NCBI GenBank assembly: GCA_037039925.1
Contig: JAXRKP010001146.1
Span: forward strand, 2,501-66,500
Direction: 5' to 3'
Origin: Doris montereyensis
Lineage: Eukaryota; Mollusca; Gastropoda; Nudibranchia; Dorididae
DNA length: 64,000 nucleotides
Part shown: one piece after another, positions 57,479 through 64,000 of the stretch
Numbering within the stretch: the stretch's first letter is position 1
Layout of the letters: the number at the start of each line of letters is the position of its first letter
Position numbers and translations under genes: made by a program
The notes under the pieces: model-generated
Seen by the model: the letters and a program-made list of their open reading frames with translations, nothing else
Database searches by the model: none
Told to the model about the DNA's origin: nothing

Positions 57479-57879
57479 CATGCATTATCGTTTTTCACAC
57501 TACTTTTGGACATAAGATTAAAAGATGTTTTCAAAGTACTTGTACTATTCTTTCATCCATCATTTCTCTTTCCTCTGTGGTGAAATTCAAAGGTTTTTTC
57601 CAAGATTATCAAATGTCAACACTAGATTGCTCCCCCCCCAACCCCCCATATAACATACACTGTGTTGCTATGAACAACTAACGTCGAATCTCAGTTTATA
57701 TCGACAAAGTCAAAAAGATGACGATGATGACTCCATTCGACCACCAATGCCCGTAATTTGCAATTTATTGTACATTACATACAACTAATGAGAGAGGAGG
57801 GCAAAGAAGAGGGAAACAGATGTATAAAATGAAGATAACACCAAAACGACAACAGTGACGCCGATGGTTATGATCAGAA
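57479..57879. other. Unique stretch, no gene seen
   Basis: No exon, RNA gene or repeat recognised. Confidence 0.4.
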
Positions 57880-57955
57880 GACGAAGAAGAAGAAGAAGAA
57901 GAAGAAGAAGAAGAAGAAGAAGAAGAAGAAGAAGAAGAAGAAGAAGAAGAAGAAA
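57880..57955. repeat. GAA trinucleotide repeat
   Basis: (GAA)n of about 24 units. Poly-Ser and poly-Leu frames on the minus strand are products of it. Confidence 0.95.
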
Positions 57956-58216
57956 AAACATCACCTTTACCAACAACAACACAAAACATGAAGATAATAA
58001 TCAATGTAATAACAAGTATCATTGATACATCACTCAGATTTATAAATGTAAAAGAAAAGCTGTCATATCACTTTGTTCTTTACCGTGGTTATAGGAGAGT
58101 GGATGACGTCAGGTGTCACAGCCTTGCCGGGGAGAAACAAATTGGCCACAATAACTCGAGTGTTTCCCACTGAGCAATTTCATCCTGTATGGTGGTGTAA
58201 GTTTACACATACATGA
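57956..58216. other. Unique stretch with one CRE-like site
   Basis: GATGACGTCAGGTG near 58102 contains TGACGTCA. No exon recognised. Confidence 0.3.
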
Positions 58217-58265
58217 AAGAGAGAGACAACAGAGTGAGAGAATCTAGATGGACAAGAGAGAGAGA

Positions 58266-58297
<32 letters not shown>

Positions 58298-58351
58298 CAA
58301 GAGTGAGAGAGAGAGAGAGAGAGAGATGAGATGGTGATTTGAGAGAGAGAG

Positions 58352-58386
<35 letters not shown>

Positions 58387-58814
58387 GAGAGAGAATCAAA
58401 GAGAGAGAGATGGGGGGGAGAGAGACAGAATGAAATGGAGAGAGAGAGAGAGGGGGGGAGGGGAGATGACAAGGGGGAGGAGAAAGACAGAGACAGACGG
58501 AGAGACAAGAGAGAGACAGACAGAAACAAAACGAAGAGACAGAGAGAGAATCAACAACAACAACAAGAGATGACAATGGTGAGAGAGGGATCAACAACAA
58601 CAACAACGATGATGACAATGGAGAGAGTCAGAAAGACAACAACAACAACGATGAGAATGTGTGTTAGAGAATCAAGAGACTAACAACAAGATGAGACAAT
58701 GGTGATGTAGGGAATCAGAGAGACAGAGACAAGACAGAGAACAGAGAAAGAGAACGATGATGACAATGAGTGAGAGAGAGAGAGACAGACAGACAGACAA
58801 TGGTGACAGGGACA

Positions 58815-58857
<43 letters not shown>

Positions 58858-59322
58858 AGAGAAGTTAGAGAATCAACAACAACAACGACGATGACAATGG
58901 TGAGAGAGAATCAAGAAGACAGAGACAGAGAAAGTGAGAGAGAGAGATCAACAACAACAAGAGATGAGAGAGAGAGAGAGAGAATCAACAACAAGACAAG
59001 AGACAATAAGTGATGACAGAGAATCAAGAGAGAGACAGAGAGAGAGTGAGTTAAGAGAGAGACAGACAAGAGAGACAAGAGAGGGGAAGAGAGAGAGAGA
59101 GAGAGTGATGGGGAGGGAAGAGAGAAGAGATGAAATGGTGATGAGATAGAAGAGAGACAAGAACGAGAGACAATGGTGATGTGAGAGGGAGAGAGACAAC
59201 AAGACAAGATGACAATAAGTGAGAGAGACAGAATCAACAAGACAAGACGAGAAAGAGAGAGAGAGAGAAGACAAGACAAGAGAGAGAGAATGGTGATGTG
59301 TTAGTGTGATGACAATGTGTGA

Positions 59323-59373
<51 letters not shown>

Positions 59374-59607
59374 CAAAGAGAGAGAGAGAGAGAGAGATGG
59401 GGGAGAGAGGGGGAGAGGGGGAGAGATACAGAATGAAAGAGACAGACAGAGAGACAATGGGAGGAGAGAGAAAGAGAGACAATGGGACAGGGAAAACAAG
59501 AGAGATGACAGAGGTGAGAGAAAGAGAGAAACAGACAGACAGAGAGATGACAAGAGAGAGAGAGAGAGAGAGAGAGAGACAAGAGAGAGAGAGAGAGAGA
59601 GAGAGAT

Positions 59608-59669
<62 letters not shown>

Positions 59670-59711
59670 AAAGAGAGAGAGGGAGAGGGAGAGAAAGAGA
59701 GAGAGAGAGAT

Positions 59712-59766
<55 letters not shown>

Positions 59767-59783
59767 AGAGAGAGAGAGAAGAG

Positions 59784-59873
<90 letters not shown>

Positions 59874-59918
59874 GAGAGAGAGAGAGTGAGGGAGAAAGAG
59901 AGAGATGATGAGTGGTGA

Positions 59919-60007
<89 letters not shown>

Positions 60008-60110
60008 CGAGGCAGAGACAGAGCCAGAGACATAGAGAGAATGAGAGAGAGAGAGAGGAATCAAAGAGAGAGACAAGAGATGAGACAAGAGAGAGAGAGA
60101 TCAGAGAGAG

Positions 60111-60155
<45 letters not shown>

Positions 60156-60239
60156 TGAAGAGAGAGAGACAAGAGAGAGAGAATGAGTGAGAGAGAGAAT
60201 CAAGAAGAGACAACAAGATGATGACAATGGTGAGTGAGA

Positions 60240-60300
<61 letters not shown>

Positions 60301-60421
60301 AGAAAAATGAGAGAGATAATCAACAACAACAAGGAGAGAGAGAGAAGGAGAGAGTTAGAGAGAAGAGAGAGAACAACAGAGAGAGAGAGAGAGAGAGGTG
60401 AGAGAGAGAACAAGAGAAAAG

Positions 60422-60464
<43 letters not shown>

Positions 60465-60547
60465 GGAGAGACAAGAGAGAGAGAGAGAGAATCAACAGAC
60501 AAGAGACAACGATTACAATGAGAGAGAGAGTTAGAGAGATCAAGGAC

Positions 60548-60600
<53 letters not shown>

Positions 60601-60680
60601 AACAGAGATGAGAAGAGAGAGTGTTAGAGAGATCAGAGAGACAAGAGAGACGATGAGAGAGAGAGAGAGAGAGAGAGATG
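58217..60680. repeat. GA-rich satellite with inserted CAACAACAA / GATGACAATGG words
   Basis: 2.4 kb of (GA)n with GACA, GATG and GGGGGAG variants. At intervals (58550, 58640, 58870, 58950, 60200, 60320) it carries AATCAACAACAACAAC and GATGACAATGGTGA words identical to the unit of the array at 62.2 kb. Ser-Leu frames up to 361 codons are repeat products. Confidence 0.92.
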
Positions 60681-61139
60681 TTTCCATACACAATGATTTT
60701 TTTGTAAATGTATTGTTATTTGAACCCATCTTTATTGTAGCTACAACAACACCTCACATGACAATGGTGATGTGTTACACAGACATACACACATACACAC
60801 GAATCTTGCACCCTGGGTAGGGTCAACAACTTTATGTCTTATTTTTATTCTTGGTTTTGACTAGTTTTTTATTTGCCTGGAGTTGAAGTTTTTTCTTTTT
60901 CTTTTTTTCGATGTTAGTTATATTCTTGTTGTTATGCTTTGAATGGCGGAAGGGAACAACGTGGATAATGACTGTCAAGATGGTCGTCATTCCAACTACC
61001 AGCCTGTTGAGCAGTCTGCCTTTCCTTACTCTCCTCTTGAACTCGTGTTCGTTTGTCATTTCCTCCTCCAACCCCCGTCTGCAATCCTGATGTCTTGCTC
61101 TTCATCCTCCTCGATCAACTCTGGTTCCTAAGGAATCGC
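60681..61139. other. Unique island between satellites
   Basis: Balanced composition. On the minus strand an ATG at 61059 opens MTNEHEFKRRVRKGRLLNRL, then VVGMTTILTVIIHVVPF, a basic-then-hydrophobic pattern. No supporting splice sites or homologue is recalled, so it is not called as a gene. Confidence 0.3.
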
Positions 61140-61740
61140 CTTCTTCTTCGACGATTCTTCTTCTTCTTCTTCTTCTTCAACAACAACTTCTTCTTCGACA
61201 ATGGTCTTGTTAGGAATCAACTTCAACAACTTCAACAACGATGACAATTGATGTCTTCTTCAACTTCAACTTCTTCTTCTGTGTTAGGGAATCTTCAACA
61301 ACTTCTTCAACGATGACTTGATGTTCAGGAATCAACAACAACTTCGACTTGTGGTCCTTCTTCTTCTTCAACAACTTCTGACTTGATGTCTTCTTCTTCA
61401 ACTTCTTCGATAACTTCTTCTTAGGAATCAACTTCAACTTCTTCTTCAACGATGACAATTGATGTGTTAGGGAATCCCAACAACAACAACAACTTCTTCT
61501 TCTTCTTAGGGAATCTTCTTCAACAACTTCTTCGATGACAATAGTCTGTGTTAGGGAATCAACTCAACAACAACGATGACCTCAGTCTCCAACAACAACA
61601 ACAACGATCCTGACAATCTCCTCGGGGAGTCTCCTCCTCGACCTGGTGATGTCTCCTCCTTTCTCCTCCTCCTCAGTCTCCTCCTTCTCCTCCTCCTCAG
61701 TCTCCTCCTTCTCCTCCTCTACCTTCTCCTCCTTTTTTTC
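61140..61740. repeat. CTT/CAA-rich low-complexity array
   Basis: Blocks of CTTCTTCTTC and TTCAACAACTTC with GATGACAATTGATGT and TTAGGGAATC words, then (CTC)n with CAGTCTCCTCCTT at 61620-61735. It reads as a scrambled relative of the 62.2 kb array. Confidence 0.85.
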
Positions 61741-62225
61741 TGCGTCCGTCCACTTTGTTCCTATCGTCTACGTTTTCCGTTTCTGGGTGAAATGACGTAA
61801 CATAGGAAGATGTCGAGAGGTAAACCCTTCAAAACGTTGTGTCAGCAAAGTTCATGTGCGAACCAAGCGATCGATGTAGCGATACAACAAAAATCAAAAC
61901 ATGGATAAACACAAGGACCATAACTCTGATTGACATGTGCGCGACCCAACATAACAAAATTGTGTAGGATCGTAATAAACAGAGTGGTGTCCCTTTAGTC
62001 TCCTGTTCAAGGATGTCCAATCTCCATATTCTCAAAGCGAGACCTTATACAATAACACGTCACAGTCTGTGCTTATAGGACAGTTTTAAACGGCGTCACG
62101 ATGACTTGACGTGTGTGTGATGTGTGTGTGTGTGTGTGTTTTTAATAGAATTGCCAGCTTTTTGTTTGGATAATGTTTAGAAAAGCTATAGCGGTTCCTT
62201 AAATGTTCAAACTAATGGTCATGGG
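61741..62225. other. Unique stretch, no gene recognised
   Basis: A 68-codon minus-strand frame (61829-62035) has no family signature. A short (GT)n lies at about 62109-62140. Confidence 0.35.
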
Positions 62226-62477
62226 TCAGGGAATCAACAACAACGATGATGACAATGGTGATGTGTTAGGAATCAACAACAACAACGATGATGACAACAA
62301 CAACAACAACGACGATGACAATGGTGATGTGTCAGAGAATCAACGATGACAACAGGGAATCAACAACAACAACGATAACAACAACAACGATGACAATGGT
62401 GATGTCTTAGGGAATCAACAACAACGATGTGTTAGGAATCAACAACAACGATGACAATGGTGATGTGTTAGGGAATC

Positions 62478-62512
<35 letters not shown>

Positions 62513-63612
62513 CGATGACAATGGTGATAACCAACAACAACAACAACAACAACAACGATGACAATGGTGGAACAACAACAACAATAACGACAAACAACAA
62601 CAACAACAACAACAACAACGATGACAATGGTGATGTGTTAGGGAATCAACAACAACAACAACAACAACAACGATGACAATGGTGACAACAACAACGATGA
62701 CAATTAGGGAATCAACAATCAACAACAACAACAACAACGATGACAATGGTGATGTGTTAGGGAATCAACAACAACAACAACGATGACAATGGTGATGTGT
62801 TAGGGAATCAACAACAACAACAACAACGATGACAATGGTGATGTGTTAGGGAATCAACAACAACAACAACAACGATGACAATGGTGATGTGTCAGGGAAT
62901 CAACAACAACAACAACGAACGATGACAATGGTGATGTGTTAGGGAATCAACAACAACAACAACGATGACAATGGTGATGTGTCAGGGAATCAACAACAAC
63001 AACAACAACAACGATGACAATGGTGATGTGTTAGGGAACAACGATGATAACACCAACAACAACAACAACAACGATTACAATGGTGATGTGTTAGGGAATC
63101 AACAACAACAACAACGATGACAATGGTGATGTGTCAGGGAATCAACAACAACAACAACGATGACAATGGTGATGTGTCAGGGAATCAACAACAACAACAA
63201 CGATGACAATGGTGATGTGTTAGGGAATCAACAACAACAACAACGATGACAATGGTGATGTGTTAGGGAATCAACAACAACAACAACGATGACAATGGTG
63301 ATGTGTTAGGGAATCAACAACAACAACAACAACGATGACAATGGTGATGTGTTAGGGAATCAACAACAACAACAACGATGACAATGGTGATGTGTTAGGG
63401 AAACAACCAACAACAACAACAACGATGACAATGGTGATGTGTTAGGGAATCAACAACAACAACAACGATGACAATGGTGATGTGTTAGGGAATCAACAAC
63501 AACAACAACGATGACAATGGTGATGTGTTATGGGAATCAACAACAACAACAACGATGATGACAATGGTGATGTGTCAGGGAATCAACAACAACAACAACG
63601 AAGATGACAATG
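62226..63612. repeat. 43-bp tandem repeat GATGACAATGGTGATGTGTT with CAA run
   Basis: About 30 copies of GATGACAATGGTGATGTGTT plus AGGGAATC and a (CAA)4-11 run plus C. The CAA run varies in length, mostly at the left end. TTAGGGAATC and TCAGGGAATC are the two subtypes. Confidence 0.95.
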
Positions 63613-64000
63613 GTGTTAGTGGTTGTTGTCACCGATAAAATAGTGTTTGTGCTGACAGTGGAGATCTTCAGCTTGACGTAGAGACTAAGCAACTGAAGTA
63701 TAAGGCTGACAGAAAAAGGAAGCGATAAGCAGTATCAAAGAAAACATAATAAAAGGAAGAATTGTTGTGGGGTGGAGGGTGGTGGTTTTGTTTGTGGAAG
63801 GGGAAACGAAATGGACTAATCACAGTGCATGGCGGGGTTTAAAAAAACAATTAAATCAAAATACATTTATAACGAGAGGGACAAAAAGCGTGATTTGTAA
63901 ACACACGTATTTTTTAGTGTGAATCAGGTACAAATAATTTGTTATTTCTTATAGTCTACATTGATTTGATTTGATTTTTGATTTGATTTGATTTGATTTG
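63613..64000. other. Unique stretch ending in a GATTT repeat
   Basis: No gene seen. (GATTT)n at 63961-64000 runs off the window. The same tail closes SINE family B on the plus strand at 27.8 kb, so a SINE may begin just outside. Confidence 0.5.

Noticed and set aside
58203..60729. Ser-Leu and Arg-Glu frames of up to 361 codons
   Set aside because: Direct translation of (GA)n/(CT)n; no non-repeat content.

Overview
The window looks like nuclear DNA of an invertebrate, most likely a gastropod mollusc. Genes are split by introns with GT-AG borders. tRNA-derived SINEs, a degraded LINE, a Penelope-like GIY-YIG fragment and a TA-flanked inverted-repeat element are present. Roughly half of the 64 kb is tandem array. 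The taxon is an inference from the gene and repeat types, and the sequence contains no direct proof of it.

Layout. 1-5.2 kb: interspersed and tandem repeats, no gene seen. 5.19-7.13 kb (minus): an eight-finger C2H2 zinc-finger gene with an acidic repeat tail, broken by about seven single-base frame shifts, nearly all at homopolymers. 7.3-12.2 kb: SINEs with target-site duplications, an AGATCT-rich stretch, a near-perfect hairpin and a nested pogo/Tc1-like element. 12.28-19.38 kb (plus): PTRHD1, two coding exons around a 6.7 kb intron that holds a LINE, a second reverse-transcriptase fragment, a Penelope-like fragment and arrays. 19.5-36.8 kb: a chain of tandem arrays with SINEs between several of them. 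36.89-56.72 kb (minus): a METTL24-like (Methyltransf_22) gene with three coding exons recognised. Its second visible intron contains a 17 kb minisatellite (unit GGTTGGTGGGAGAGAGGA and a 25-bp relative). 57-64 kb: a promoter-like patch, then GA-rich, CTT-rich and CAA/GATGACAATGG arrays.

The most notable pattern is where the arrays lie relative to exons. All three METTL24-like exons touch a tandem array at a splice border. Two of those arrays repeat a consensus 5' splice site in the sense orientation. A third array, just after the last PTRHD1 exon, repeats a 33-nt segment bounded by both an acceptor-like and a donor-like site, and it resembles the start of that exon. The 17 kb array reads as a long pyrimidine-rich run leading into an acceptor. 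Whether this affects splicing cannot be told from sequence.

Caution: frame breaks at homopolymers, and one satellite motif appearing inside unrelated arrays from 54 to 62 kb, point to possible long-read consensus or assembly error. Array lengths and coding breaks should be read with that in mind.
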